DNA of 64,000 nt from JBCCAG01 sp050331115 (GCA_050331115.1 JBHJHD010000048.1:1-64000); one strand, 5' to 3'; counted from the first letter of the stretch, positions 51,921-60,620 are shown. Notes: generated by a model not told the origin, from the sequence alone. Translations and numbers: made by a program.

Positions 51921-53090
51921 TTAGCAAACTTGGGGAAGAAGTGCGGCGGCGATTTCTCCGGTCACCACAATGTGGCGCTGTCGATCGAAGAGCAGACAGC
52001 CCACCGGAACCCGCCGCTGGCCAAGCTGATAGATATAGTCACAGGAACGCTGCTCGACCCGCTCTGCGATGCGCCGATAGACCACGTCGGCCCAGGTCTG
52101 GCCACAATCCGTTTCGCGGCGCTCGAGCCCCCGCAGGTAGCTCAGCGCCGCTTCCGCCGTAGCGCTGGCCAGCACGGCCTGCACCCCAGGCATAGGCAGC
52201 CCAACCGCCGCGCTGTAGGCTGCAAGAATTTCTTGCCGTCCGTCCGCCAGATGGTGATGGGTGTGGAAGATTCCCCCCGCTAGCTTCAGCAGCTTGCCGT
52301 GGTACCCCAGCAAGAGTATGGACTCGATACCCTGAACCGCCGCCTCGACCAGCATCGGTCCAATCCAGTTGGCCGTTTTGAGCGATCGCTCTGTCGAGAT
52401 GCCGAGCCGCCGCGCTAGGTCCAGCCCGTTTTCCCCAATGCAAAGCACCACGCAGTCTCGATGGGGCGATTGCTGCAGGGCCTGGCGGTAGCGATCGAGC
52501 TGCTGGGGCGCGCTGAGGGGCTGGGCAATGCCGGAGGTGCCCAGCAGCGACAGGCCGTCCACGACGCCAAAAGCACTGTTGGAGGTGCGCTCCGCCAGTC
52601 TTCGGCCCTCCGGCAGGACTAGGATGACCTCGATGCGCTGGTCGGGCTGCAGCTGCGTCTTGAGGTTGGCGTTTAGCAGCCGCCGGGCATAGCTATAGAT
52701 GGCCGGTGCCCCATCTGCCTGCTGCCCTAGACCCTCCCCCCCTAAAATCGCGATGGGTTCCGTTTGGTCGGGATCAGCCCAGCGGACCCGCGCCCAAATA
52801 GGGGTATCGCGGGTCAGGTCTAGGTTGTCCCCGGGCTGACTGCGGGTTATAGCCAGGGCAGAGGTGCTGTCCAGCCGCGCCACCTGCTCAATGGCAATGT
52901 CTACCGTTTGCGCGGGGTTAATGAGGTCAATGGGGACCGAGTCGATCGGGGCTGGGGCAACGGGGCCAGGGCCAGCGGATGCAGATGCGATCGCCCCCGG
53001 GCTGGACTGCTGCAGCGACTTTAAGGCAGCCACCGCCGCCCCACAGGCAAACACGGGTAGGGTATAGCCTGAACCAGGAGATTGAATCAT
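51921..53090 (-). CDS. cbiD: Cobalt-precorrin-5B (C1)-methyltransferase
   Basis: The 389-residue protein has CbiD features: GYTLPVFACGAAVAALKSL (N-terminal region, family GYTTG...), DNLDLTRDTPIWARVRW, ILGGEGLGQ, ILVLPEGRRLAERTSNSAFGVVDGLSLLGTSGIAQPLS, VLCIGENGLDLARRLGIS and LLLGYHGKLLKLAGGIFHTHHHLADGRQEI. It methylates C1 in the anaerobic corrin pathway used for cobalamin or pseudocobalamin. A second cobalamin gene, cbiB, lies at 55582-56565. Confidence 0.92.
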   Translation of the reverse strand: MIQSPGSGYTLPVFACGAAVAALKSLQQSSPGAIASASAGPGPVAPAPIDSVPIDLINPAQTVDIAIEQVARLDSTSALAITRSQPGDNLDLTRDTPIWARVRWADPDQTEPIAILGGEGLGQQADGAPAIYSYARRLLNANLKTQLQPDQRIEVILVLPEGRRLAERTSNSAFGVVDGLSLLGTSGIAQPLSAPQQLDRYRQALQQSPHRDCVVLCIGENGLDLARRLGISTERSLKTANWIGPMLVEAAVQGIESILLLGYHGKLLKLAGGIFHTHHHLADGRQEILAAYSAAVGLPMPGVQAVLASATAEAALSYLRGLERRETDCGQTWADVVYRRIAERVEQRSCDYIYQLGQRRVPVGCLLFDRQRHIVVTGEIAAALLPQVC

Positions 53091-53113
53091 AAGCGGCCTG
53101 CGGGTCGGCGAGT

Positions 53114-53162
53114 GACTGGGGCGACTAACTGGGACGACTAACTGGGGCTACTGACTGGGGAC
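53114..53162. repeat. Tandem 13-15-bp units between cbiD and moaA
   Basis: About four units of the pattern GACTAACTGGGAC (53123-53135; variants 53114-53122, 53136-53150, 53151-53162) lie between the divergent genes cbiD and moaA. Confidence 0.7.
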
Positions 53163-53220
53163 AAGAGCGCTACAATCATCGAAAATCAGCCGCCGTGTTG
53201 ATGCTCCCCCCTACTCACCC

Positions 53221-54204
53221 ATGACCATCGACTACCTGCGCATCAGCCTCATCGATCGCTGTAACTTCCGCTGCCAGTACTGCATGCCGGAGGGAGAGGC
53301 GATCGCCTACGCGGCGCGTCACGAATGGCTTAGCCTAAAGGAGCTGCTGCTCCTGCTTAGAGAAGTATTCATCCCCTGCGGGTTTACCCGATTTCGCCTC
53401 ACCGGGGGAGAGCCGCTGCTGCGCCCCGACGTCGTTGAGGTGGTGCAGCAAATCGCTGCCCTGCCCCAAACCCAAGACCTGGCGATGACCACCAACGGCT
53501 CCCGGCTGGCAGAGCTGGCCCCCGAACTCTACGCCGCAGGGCTGCGTCGCCTCAACATCAGCCTGGACTCCCTCAGGCCAGAGACCTTCGCCCAGATTAC
53601 CGGCGGCAAGAGCGAGCTGCGCTGGCAGCAGGTTTGGCAAGGCATTCAGGCGGCTCATCGGGTCGGCTTCACGCCGCTGAAGCTGAATGTAGTGGTCATT
53701 CCCGGCGTTAACGATAGGGAGGTGTTGGACCTAGCCGCGCTCACCCTAGAGCGGGAGTGGCACGTGCGGTTCATCGAATTTATGCCCATCGGCAACCCCG
53801 ACCTGTTTGGCGAGCGCCAGTGGGTACCCTCTGAAATCCTGCGCCAGCAGATCCGTCAGCGGTGGGGCCTCACTACGGGCCAGGTGGCCGGCAACGGACC
53901 TGCCGACGTGTTTCAGATTCCCGGTGCACGGGGCACCGTCGGGTTCATCAGCCAGATGTCAGAGTGCTTTTGCGATCGCTGCAACCGCATGCGGCTCTCG
54001 GCAGACGGCTGGCTACGGCCCTGCCTGCTGAATGAGGCGGACCAGCTCGATCTCAAGTCGGCCCTCAGGGCGGGGGTGCCAACGATCGACCTAAGGGATC
54101 AAGTTAGGCACCTGATCCACATCAAGCCTGAAACCAACTTTAAGCAGCGGGAAAGCGGTACGGACGGGACCTATGGGCGCACTATGTCCCAAATAGGCGG
54201 CTGA
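53221..54204 (+). CDS. moaA: GTP 3',8-cyclase (molybdenum cofactor biosynthesis)
   Basis: The 327-residue protein begins MTIDYLRISLIDRCNFRCQY with the radical-SAM cluster motif CNFRCQYC, then RLTGGEPLLRPD, TTNGSRL, LRRLNISLDSL, VRFIEFMPIG and a second C-terminal cluster motif (ECFCDRCNRMRLSADGWLRPCL). It ends GTYGRTMSQIGG, where the GG tail is normal for MoaA. It starts cofactor synthesis needed for nitrate reductase. No other moa genes are nearby. Confidence 0.95.
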   Translation: MTIDYLRISLIDRCNFRCQYCMPEGEAIAYAARHEWLSLKELLLLLREVFIPCGFTRFRLTGGEPLLRPDVVEVVQQIAALPQTQDLAMTTNGSRLAELAPELYAAGLRRLNISLDSLRPETFAQITGGKSELRWQQVWQGIQAAHRVGFTPLKLNVVVIPGVNDREVLDLAALTLEREWHVRFIEFMPIGNPDLFGERQWVPSEILRQQIRQRWGLTTGQVAGNGPADVFQIPGARGTVGFISQMSECFCDRCNRMRLSADGWLRPCLLNEADQLDLKSALRAGVPTIDLRDQVRHLIHIKPETNFKQRESGTDGTYGRTMSQIGG

Positions 54205-54251
54205 GCAACTGGCTTTTGCAAGCCCTCGACTGGCAATGGGCTACGCCTGCA

Positions 54252-54283
54252 CGCTACCCGCAATTAAAGTGCGGGCGGTAGCG
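54252..54283. terminator. Hairpin between convergent moaA and rpsD
   Basis: CGCTACC (54252-54258) pairs with GGTAGCG (54277-54283), with an inner CGCA/TGCG stem and ATTAAAG loop. It sits between two converging genes (stops 54204 and 54303). There is no T-run on either strand, so it is a weak bidirectional terminator candidate. Confidence 0.4.
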
Positions 54284-54302
54284 GGGCGCAGCCAATCTAG
54301 CC

Positions 54303-54911
54303 TTAAGCCTGACGTGAGTAGTACTCCACCACCAGCAGCTCGTTGATCTGCAGTGCAATCCACTCGCGGTCGATAATGCCGTTCACCTTGCCCTCTACCT
54401 TGGCCTTGTCAAACTCCAGGTGGTTGGGCAGGTTGGCTAGGCCGGGAAACTGTAGATTCGTCTGCACGAGCTCCTTCGAGCGATCGCGATCGCGCACCGT
54501 AATTACATCTCCAGGACGACACTGGTAGCTGGGAATATCGACCCGGCGACCGTTGACCAAGATATGGCCATGGTTGACGAGCTGACGCGCCGACGGGATG
54601 GTGGGAGCCATACCCAGGCGAAATATGGTGTTGTCTAGCCTCATCTCAAGCAGCTGCAGCAGCACCTGCCCCGTCGAGCCAGTGGCGCGGCGCGCTCGCT
54701 TCACGTAGCGCAGCAGCTGCCGCTCAGTCAAACCGTAATTGAAGCGCAGCTTTTGCTTTTCCTCAAGCCGCACTGCATACTCAGACCGCTTGCGGCGGCC
54801 CTGGCCGTGCTGACCGGGGGGATACGCCCGGCGTGCAGTCTTGCGGGTCAGCCCCGGAAGCTCTCCCAGCCGGCGCACCACCCTAAGGCGGGGACCTCGA
54901 TATCGCGACAT
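54303..54911 (-). CDS. rpsD: 30S ribosomal protein S4
   Basis: The 202-residue protein is S4: MSRYRGPRLRVVRRLGELPG, the conserved ARRAYPPGQHGQGRR, LRFNYGLTERQLLRYVKRAR, LLEMRLDNTIFRLGMAPTIPSARQLVNHGHILVNGRRVDIPSY (S4 RNA-binding domain) and a C-terminal VEYYSRQA. S4 is a primary 16S rRNA-binding assembly protein. It lies on its own in cyanobacteria, as here. Confidence 0.98.
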   Translation of the reverse strand: MSRYRGPRLRVVRRLGELPGLTRKTARRAYPPGQHGQGRRKRSEYAVRLEEKQKLRFNYGLTERQLLRYVKRARRATGSTGQVLLQLLEMRLDNTIFRLGMAPTIPSARQLVNHGHILVNGRRVDIPSYQCRPGDVITVRDRDRSKELVQTNLQFPGLANLPNHLEFDKAKVEGKVNGIIDREWIALQINELLVVEYYSRQA

Positions 54912-55263
54912 TAACCTTCCTCTCTAAGAATTCAAGCCCAAAACCCTAATTATACACAAGGTGCAGCAATTAAGGCATAGATTGGACTTTCTAATTTTAA
55001 GTGTGTTCTACTATACGAAAGATGAATCGCTGGAGCGATGGCGATCGCTTAAAACATCGTTAGGATGAGAAGCAAGCACAATATGCTATTGTGGCTCAGC
55101 AGCTTGAGCACCGCTGTTTCGTTTGCTCTTAGTTTTTAAGGCTGCTTGCGCGTAATGGACGTCAGCCTTGAGCGTCGGACAAGCTCGCCGCATATGCTCA
55201 GCGCATCACGTGCTTAACTTATTTCGTAATTTAGAATTCAGGTTATCTCAGGATACTCAAGAC
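54912..55263. other. rpsD-DUF4327 divergent spacer
   Basis: The 352-bp spacer is AT-rich after 54950 and carries the promoters of rpsD and the DUF4327 gene. I see no RNA gene. AGGCTGC/GCAGCC-type short inverted matches are common but not clearly structured. Confidence 0.5.
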
Positions 55264-55482
55264 ATGAACCACCCGGTTATTCACCCGATGGTGAAATTTC
55301 AGCGGCAAGTGAAGTCGCTTGTTGACTCTACTGCCGTGAAAGGCTCAGATCAGCTGTGGAAAATTGCCCTGCTGTACGGCGACGATTGGGCACACTGGAA
55401 AGCCGAGCTTTTGGAGTTCGGCTTCTCCATGCAGGACCCCATCGCAGACTTACTCTCGGTTGAGACTTGGGAAGACGAGTAG
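55264..55482 (+). CDS. DUF4327 protein
   Basis: From ATG 55264 the 72-residue protein (MNHPVIHPMVKFQRQVKSLV, WKIALLYGDDWAHWKAELLEFGFSMQDPIADLLSVETWEDE) fits the small cyanobacterial DUF4327 family. It is acidic at the end, has no membrane segment and no known function. An upstream in-frame codon would extend it into non-conserved sequence. It stands alone between divergent rpsD and convergent cbiB. Confidence 0.75.
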   Translation: MNHPVIHPMVKFQRQVKSLVDSTAVKGSDQLWKIALLYGDDWAHWKAELLEFGFSMQDPIADLLSVETWEDE

Positions 55483-55518
55483 TTTATCTCGTCAGTGCTC
55501 ACATCGCCGGTGCCCACA

Positions 55519-55541
55519 GCAGGCTATCCACAGCAGCCTGC
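55519..55541. repeat. GCAGGCT/AGCCTGC inverted repeat after DUF4327
   Basis: Perfect 7-bp arms (55519-55525, 55535-55541) with a 9-nt loop containing TATCCACAG across its left edge, a DnaA-box-like string. CCACAG recurs three times within 55513-55548. Between the DUF4327 stop and the cbiB stop. Confidence 0.5.
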
Positions 55542-55581
55542 CCACAGGAGCGGCCTTAGGAAACCCTAGTTAGGCCAGTCG

Positions 55582-56565
55582 CTAGGTCAGCAAAAGCTGA
55601 GCTAATAAAAGACACCCAAGCCCTACTGCGAGCCAAAGTCCGATGCAGCGCCGCGTGAGCTGCATCGCCTGCCCAATCGTTTTGGGCGTAATAGGGGCCA
55701 AGGCATCGCCCAGCGTCGGCTTTGGTTTGGCAACGCCGCGATAGTAGTTCAGCCCGCCCACCTGCACGCCTAGGGCAACCGCATAGGCACACTCGCTCCA
55801 GCCTGCGTTGGGGCTTGGGTCATGGACGGCATCTCGGCGGCAGCGCTGGATAACTTTGTTAAGGCGTCCTGACAGCAGCCCGACGGTAATTACCGTCAGT
55901 CGGCAGGGCACCCAGGTGAGCAGGTCTTCCAGTTTGGCGCTACACCAGCCGAGGTCGGCATAGGGCGGCCTTTTGTAGCCCACCATAGAGTCTAAGGTGC
56001 TGGCGGCTTTATAGCCCACCGCCATGGGCACACCGCCCAGCGGGGTTGCCATGCCAATCAGGCCGTAAAAAAGCGGGGCCATCACCCCATCGGTGGCGTT
56101 TTCAGTCACCGTTTCGAGCACCGCGCGCAGGACTTCGGGCTCGCTGAGCTGCGCGGTGTCTCGGCCGACATAGCGACTGAGGCGATCGCGGGCTGCCGGC
56201 AAATTGCCCTGGGCCAGGGGTGCAAGCACGTCGTTGGCGGCGGCGCGGAGGCTGCGGGCGGCGAGGCAGCTCGCCAACATAACGCCGTCGGTAATTAGGG
56301 CGACGACGGGATGGGCCGCCTCAGCCAGCCGATGAATACCCCAGCCGGCGGCGGCGCTCCCCAAGATGAGCCCTAGGGCCAGGCCTATCCCCGCCATGCG
56401 TTCCCCCGCGGGCGACAGCTTCAGCGCGAAAGTCCCTCTCACATATCGCTGAATTACCCAGCCCATCACCTGGACAGGGTGGAGCCAGCGCCAGGGGTCG
56501 CCAATGCCGTAGTCCAGCAGCGCCGCCGCTAACCATACGGTGGCAATAGATAGAGAGTCTGACAT
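55582..56565 (-). CDS. cbiB: Adenosylcobinamide-phosphate synthase
   Basis: The 327-residue protein has CbiB/CobD features: ALLDYGIGDPWRWLHPVQVMGWVIQ, LSRYVGRDTAQLSEPEVLRAVLETVTENATDGVMAPLFYGLIG, AVGYKAASTLDSMVGYK, YADLGWCSAKLEDLLTWVPCRLT and a C-terminal SPNAGWSECAYAVALGVQVGG, with five to six helices. It joins the aminopropanol arm to adenosylcobyric acid in cobalamin synthesis. It is not co-transcribed with cbiD, 2.5 kb away. Confidence 0.92.
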   Translation of the reverse strand: MSDSLSIATVWLAAALLDYGIGDPWRWLHPVQVMGWVIQRYVRGTFALKLSPAGERMAGIGLALGLILGSAAAGWGIHRLAEAAHPVVALITDGVMLASCLAARSLRAAANDVLAPLAQGNLPAARDRLSRYVGRDTAQLSEPEVLRAVLETVTENATDGVMAPLFYGLIGMATPLGGVPMAVGYKAASTLDSMVGYKRPPYADLGWCSAKLEDLLTWVPCRLTVITVGLLSGRLNKVIQRCRRDAVHDPSPNAGWSECAYAVALGVQVGGLNYYRGVAKPKPTLGDALAPITPKTIGQAMQLTRRCIGLWLAVGLGCLLLAQLLLT

Positions 56566-56661
56566 ACCCGGGCCGCAAAAAGGCGATCGCTACCCCCATA
56601 GTTTACGCATCCAGGCTGAGTTAGGGTCCCCTATGGGGTTGCAGCGCCATCGACTAACGAT

Positions 56662-56675
56662 GTAAATTGCCTTAC
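56662..56675 (+). promoter_or_regulatory. NtcA-box-like GTA-N8-TAC upstream of ureC
   Basis: GTA (56662-56664), 8 bases and TAC (56673-56675) form a perfect NtcA core 122 bases before the ureC ATG. NtcA activates nitrogen-assimilation genes and urease is a plausible target. A TATAGT -10-like string lies at 56721-56726, farther away than in a classical class II NtcA promoter. With only 6 fixed bases, a chance match is possible. Confidence 0.45.
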
Positions 56676-56796
56676 TAATGAGGGCTCCATTTCAGGCAGG
56701 GAAAATAGAGCCGCAAACGATATAGTTTTGATACGCCTTCAGAATAATTTCGACGCGATCGCCTGACCGAGGCAATTCTACCAGCGAGAAATCTCT

Positions 56797-58506
56797 ATGA
56801 GCTACCGCATGAATCGCCGCGCCTACGCTGAAACCTACGGGCCCACCGTAGGCGATCGCGTCCGGCTGGCCGACACTGAGCTAATCATTGAAGTAGAGGC
56901 AGACCATACCACCTACGGCGACGAGGTAAAGTTTGGCGGCGGCAAGGTGATTCGCGACGGCATGGGGCAATCGCCGATTTCTAGCGCCGACGGGGCCGTG
57001 GATACCGTGATCACCAACGCCCTGATCTTAGACTGGTGGGGCATCGTCAAGGCAGATGTCGGTATAAAAGAGGGCCGCATCGCCAAAATCGGTAAGGCGG
57101 GCAACCCCTACATTCAAGACAACGTTGACATTATTATTGGTCCTGGCACGGAGGCGATCGCCGGGGAAGGTATGATCCTCACCGCGGGCGGCATCGACGC
57201 CCACATCCACTTCATCTGCCCCCAGCAAATCGAAACGGCGATCGCTTCTGGGGTAACCACGATGATTGGCGGCGGCACCGGACCCGCTACGGGGACAAAC
57301 GCCACCACCTGCACCCCCGGCCCTTGGAACATCCACCGCATGCTGCAGGCCGCCGATGCCTTTCCCCTCAACTTTGGCTTGTTGGGCAAGGGCAACAGCG
57401 CCCAGCCCCAGGGCCTGGTGGAGCAGGTGAGAGGAGGCGCACTAGGGCTAAAGCTGCACGAGGACTGGGGCACGACACCCGCCGCTATCGACACCTGCTT
57501 AGGCGTAGCCGATGAGTACGACGTGCAGGTGGCCATCCACACCGACACCCTCAACGAGTCCGGCTTTGTAGAGCATACCGTCGCCGCCTTTAAGAATCGG
57601 GCCATCCACACTTACCACACCGAAGGCGCAGGCGGCGGCCACGCCCCCGATATTATCAAGGTCTGCGGCGAGGCCAATGTGCTGCCGTCTTCCACCAACC
57701 CCACTCGTCCCTACACCACCAACACCCTAGAAGAGCACCTGGACATGCTCATGGTCTGCCACCACCTGGACCGGGGCATCCCTGAAGATGTAGCCTTCGC
57801 CGAATCCCGCATCCGCCGGGAGACCATCGCCGCCGAAGATATCTTGCACGACCTGGGGGCGTTCAGCATGATTGCCTCCGACTCCCAAGCCATGGGCCGC
57901 GTGGGGGAGGTGATCATTCGCACCTGGCAGACGGCCCACAAAATGAAGGTGCAGCGCGGTCCGCTGCCCGAGGACTCGGCACGCAACGACAACCACCGGG
58001 CCAAGCGCTACGTGGCTAAGTACACCATTAACCCAGCCCTCACCCACGGCATTGCCTCCCAGGTCGGCTCGGTAGAAGAAGGTAAGCTGGCGGACCTGTG
58101 CCTGTGGAAACCGGCATTTTTTGGCGTCAAGCCCGAGATTGTCATTAAAGGAGGGGCGATCGCCTGGGCGCAAATGGGTGACCCCAACGCCAGCATCCCC
58201 ACCCCGCAGCCGGTGCACATGCGGCCCATGTTCGCCAGCTATGGAGGGGCGATCGCGGCGACGTCGATAAGCTTTATCTCCCAGGCGGCGGTGGAAGGCG
58301 GCGTAGCGGAGCGTATTGGTCTAGCTAAACCCGTTGTGGCGGTGTCGGGAACGCGCCAGATCAGTAAGGCGGACATGAAGCTGAATGACTATTTACCTGA
58401 GATGGAGGTGGACCCGGAGACCTACGAGGTGCGTGCGGATGGGGAACTGCTCACCTGTGAACCAGCGGCGGTACTGCCCATGGCCCAGCGGTACTTTCTG
58501 TTTTAA
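56797..58506 (+). CDS. ureC: Urease alpha subunit
   Basis: The 569-residue protein has the UreC signatures: MNRRAYAETYGPTVGDRVRL, AGGIDAHIHFI (nickel ligand His pair), LGLKLHEDWGTTP (carbamylated Lys), VAIHTDTLNESGF, TYHTEGAGGGHAPDI, and MVCHHLDRGIPEDVAFAESRIR (the active-site flap His). It hydrolyses urea to ammonia and CO2 with two nickel ions. No ureA, ureB or accessory genes are next to it; in cyanobacteria urease genes are often scattered. Its TAA overlaps the stop of the Uma2 remnant. Confidence 0.98.
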   Translation: MSYRMNRRAYAETYGPTVGDRVRLADTELIIEVEADHTTYGDEVKFGGGKVIRDGMGQSPISSADGAVDTVITNALILDWWGIVKADVGIKEGRIAKIGKAGNPYIQDNVDIIIGPGTEAIAGEGMILTAGGIDAHIHFICPQQIETAIASGVTTMIGGGTGPATGTNATTCTPGPWNIHRMLQAADAFPLNFGLLGKGNSAQPQGLVEQVRGGALGLKLHEDWGTTPAAIDTCLGVADEYDVQVAIHTDTLNESGFVEHTVAAFKNRAIHTYHTEGAGGGHAPDIIKVCGEANVLPSSTNPTRPYTTNTLEEHLDMLMVCHHLDRGIPEDVAFAESRIRRETIAAEDILHDLGAFSMIASDSQAMGRVGEVIIRTWQTAHKMKVQRGPLPEDSARNDNHRAKRYVAKYTINPALTHGIASQVGSVEEGKLADLCLWKPAFFGVKPEIVIKGGAIAWAQMGDPNASIPTPQPVHMRPMFASYGGAIAATSISFISQAAVEGGVAERIGLAKPVVAVSGTRQISKADMKLNDYLPEMEVDPETYEVRADGELLTCEPAAVLPMAQRYFLF

Positions 58507-58775
58507 GCTGGCCCGTTGTAAATTTGAAGCAGCCAGCGCCCGATGGCGCTAGTGCTTTCTGTTGCGGAGCGCTGTAGCGCTTCGCTCACCAATGCCATCT
58601 TCAGATTTGGTAAGACTTGCGAAGCGTCAATTCGGCCGCTGCGGCCCTCGGCAATTGCAAAAGTGATGACATCCTTACTCTGGCTGTTGACGACCCAGTA
58701 TTCTTCAACCCCAGACTGCGCAAATCTCGCGCCTCTAAAGCCCTCGTAGGCCGACGCTGCTTCATGCCAGCGACC
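58503..58775 (-). pseudogene. Uma2-family protein, C-terminal fragment
   Basis: On the minus strand a frame open from just after a TGA (58776-58778) to TAA (58503-58505) reads ...FAQSGVEEYWVVNSQSKDV, ITFAIAEGRSGRIDASQVLP, ALVSEALQRSATESTSAIGRWLLQIY. This closely resembles the end of Uma2 (DUF820) nuclease-like proteins, which are numerous in cyanobacteria. No start codon or N-terminal half is present, so it is a truncated remnant. It shares its last 4 bases with the ureC stop. Confidence 0.65.
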
Positions 58776-58789
58776 TCACCCCACCATAA

Positions 58790-59027
58790 GCCGCGCATCG
58801 TCACCCCGACGGCCAGTTCGACATTGCCCGCCTCGGCGTCTCGGCTACCCCTTGGAGCGATCTCTACCACTGGATGACGGTGCAGCCCTCACCGGTGTTC
58901 TTCGGCAGTGGCGCTATTTTTCTTGTTGACTAACGCCGTGGCTGCCGCAGCCTAATTGCTTGGCGGCGACCACATCACCAGCGCTCGCCCTGGCTTCTGG
59001 TGCGATCGCAGCCTGCAGGCATTTTTT
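58790..59027 (+). pseudogene. Inward-rectifier K+ channel (KirBac-type) pseudogene fragment
   Basis: Plus-strand pieces read DGQFDIARLGVSATPWSDLY, HWMTVQPSPVFFGSGAIFL (58808-58927) and, after a one-frame shift, LTNAVAAAA, a TAA stop, then LLGGDHITSARPGFWCDRSLQAFF (to 59027). This parallels the N-terminus, first helix and turret of KirBac-type channels (family: RxGR-F-N-V-x-R-LG, DLYH, LTNA, GGD-I-ARPGSF). The pore and C-terminal domain are missing. A frameshift and a stop confirm decay. Confidence 0.6.
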
Positions 59028-59067
59028 AAAAACAGAGTTCACGCGAGTCGAGCTGATTCTCAGCAGT

Positions 59068-59110
59068 CTTGAGCGAGAAGAGGGGGTTGAGCGCTCTCTT
59101 CTCGCTCAAG
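59068..59110. repeat. 15-bp perfect inverted repeat (stem-loop)
   Basis: CTTGAGCGAGAAGAG (59068-59082) and CTCTTCTCGCTCAAG (59096-59110) are exact inverted copies around a 13-nt G/T-rich loop, 37 bp beyond the irpB-like gene stop (minus strand). No T-run follows on the minus strand. It may protect or terminate that transcript. Confidence 0.75.
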
Positions 59111-59147
59111 CGTTCACGCGTGATGCAGCTACGCGATACCAACCGCC

Positions 59148-60554
59148 CTACAAAGACTCCAGAAAACGCACCAGCGCCTCGCGATCGCCAGCGGGCATCG
59201 CCTTAAAGGCTTGCTTTGAGGCCTCTGCCTCACCGCCGTGCCAAAGAATCGCTTCTTCAAACGTCCGGGCCCGGCCATCGTGGAGATAGCCAGAATAAGG
59301 CAGCACCGTCTGGGCCAGCCCAACGCCCCAAAGGGAAGACGTTCGCCATTCAGACCCCGTTGCCCCATAGTCGGGGCGATCGTCCGCTAACCCCTCACCC
59401 ATGTCATGGAGCAGCAGATCAGTATACGGGTAAATCACCTGGTTTTCTAGCGCCGGATACTTGTGAGCGCCGGTTTTGAAGGTGCTGATGTGGCAAGCGG
59501 CGCAGCTCGCTTCCCCAAACAGCTTTTCGCCCCGCTGCACCGTCGGGTCGTCCACCAGCGCTCGAGCGGGGACCGCTAGCGTTTGGGCGTAGGCCGCCGC
59601 TGCCACCAGGGTTTCCTCGTCGATCTCCATAGAACCGTCTTCATCCGGAAATAGAGGATTGGTAATGCCCATATCGTTCAGGTAGGCATCAGCGCTTTGC
59701 TGCAGCAGATTAGGGCTATTGGCTTTCAGTCCAAACCGCCCCAGGGAAGTGCTTTGTTCCTGCACATCCCACGTCCAATTGGGGCGACCCGAAATCCCGT
59801 CGCCGTTGGCATCGTCGGGGTCTGCCAAAGCCACAATATCTTCTTCAGGAATGGCCTCCAACAACCCTAGACCGTAGACGTGGGGCGGAATGCGCGGGGA
59901 GATTTTAACGGTATCCGGCAGTGGTTCACCATCGGCCAATGTGACGTTGATTTGGGGCGATCGCAGCCGATACGGGGTGCCGTCAACGTATGCGCCCGCT
60001 TTTTCCTTCCACAGAATATCGACCGTCGCTTCTGGGGACTCTCCCGCCACGCTGAAGTCCTGAATCTGGTTGCCCAAATCCAGCACTGGAGGCGCATTCC
60101 GAAGCGTTTCTTCCTCGCTCAGCGCCGCTAGATATTCCTCGCTTAGATCTTCTAGCGCGATGCCATCGCTGATCCGCAGCAGCAGCTGTCCCGGTTCAGG
60201 CATGCCCCGACCGTTGCGGATATGGCACCCGACGCAGGAGGCATTGTTGAACATTGGACCGAGGCCGGTCTGAGCCGCGTGGGGATCGAGAACGAACGCT
60301 TCTTCGAAGGCTTCATCTCCCAGCTCGTGATCAGCGATTCCCTTATCCGTTAGATTGGGTGGCGCTTCTTCATAGGCGCTAGAGGTGCGATTGTAGGCGG
60401 TTGCCTCTCCAGCTGACGCCGCAGCGGATAGCTGGGCGCTAACCGCCCCGGCAAACAACGTGCCGATGAAAATAGTCAGTGCGGTGGTCAAGATTGCCAC
60501 CAGAGCGAGGACCCACGGTCTGAGCCGACTCCTGAACAACGATTTGAATTGCAT
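59148..60554 (-). CDS. Di-heme cytochrome oxidoreductase-like protein (DHOR, DUF1111), IrpB-like
   Basis: The 468-residue exported protein has a signal peptide (VLALVAILTTALTIFIGTLFA) and two heme c sites, NASCVGCHIRNGRGM and EASCAACHISTF, with family sequences DPHAAQTGLGPMFN, DGTPYRLRSPQI, PPHVYGLGLLEAIPEEDI, DANGDGISGRPN and LLHDMGEGLADDRPDYGATGSEWRTSSLWGVGL. It follows the imelysin gene by 66 bp. In Synechococcus the irpA-irpB operon is iron-regulated, and pairs of imelysin and this family occur widely, which suggests a periplasmic role in iron acquisition or redox. The exact reaction is unknown. Confidence 0.82.
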   Translation of the reverse strand: MQFKSLFRSRLRPWVLALVAILTTALTIFIGTLFAGAVSAQLSAAASAGEATAYNRTSSAYEEAPPNLTDKGIADHELGDEAFEEAFVLDPHAAQTGLGPMFNNASCVGCHIRNGRGMPEPGQLLLRISDGIALEDLSEEYLAALSEEETLRNAPPVLDLGNQIQDFSVAGESPEATVDILWKEKAGAYVDGTPYRLRSPQINVTLADGEPLPDTVKISPRIPPHVYGLGLLEAIPEEDIVALADPDDANGDGISGRPNWTWDVQEQSTSLGRFGLKANSPNLLQQSADAYLNDMGITNPLFPDEDGSMEIDEETLVAAAAYAQTLAVPARALVDDPTVQRGEKLFGEASCAACHISTFKTGAHKYPALENQVIYPYTDLLLHDMGEGLADDRPDYGATGSEWRTSSLWGVGLAQTVLPYSGYLHDGRARTFEEAILWHGGEAEASKQAFKAMPAGDREALVRFLESL

Positions 60555-60620
60555 ATTGAGTTAAGTGGTTGGTAGATGTCACGTGAAAAGATGCCGAGTC
60601 AGTTACTTTTCAAATATCCT

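Noticed and set aside
55519..55541. Second replication-origin-like DnaA site
   Set aside because: Only one near-match (TATCCACAG) in a short inverted repeat, without a phased cluster.
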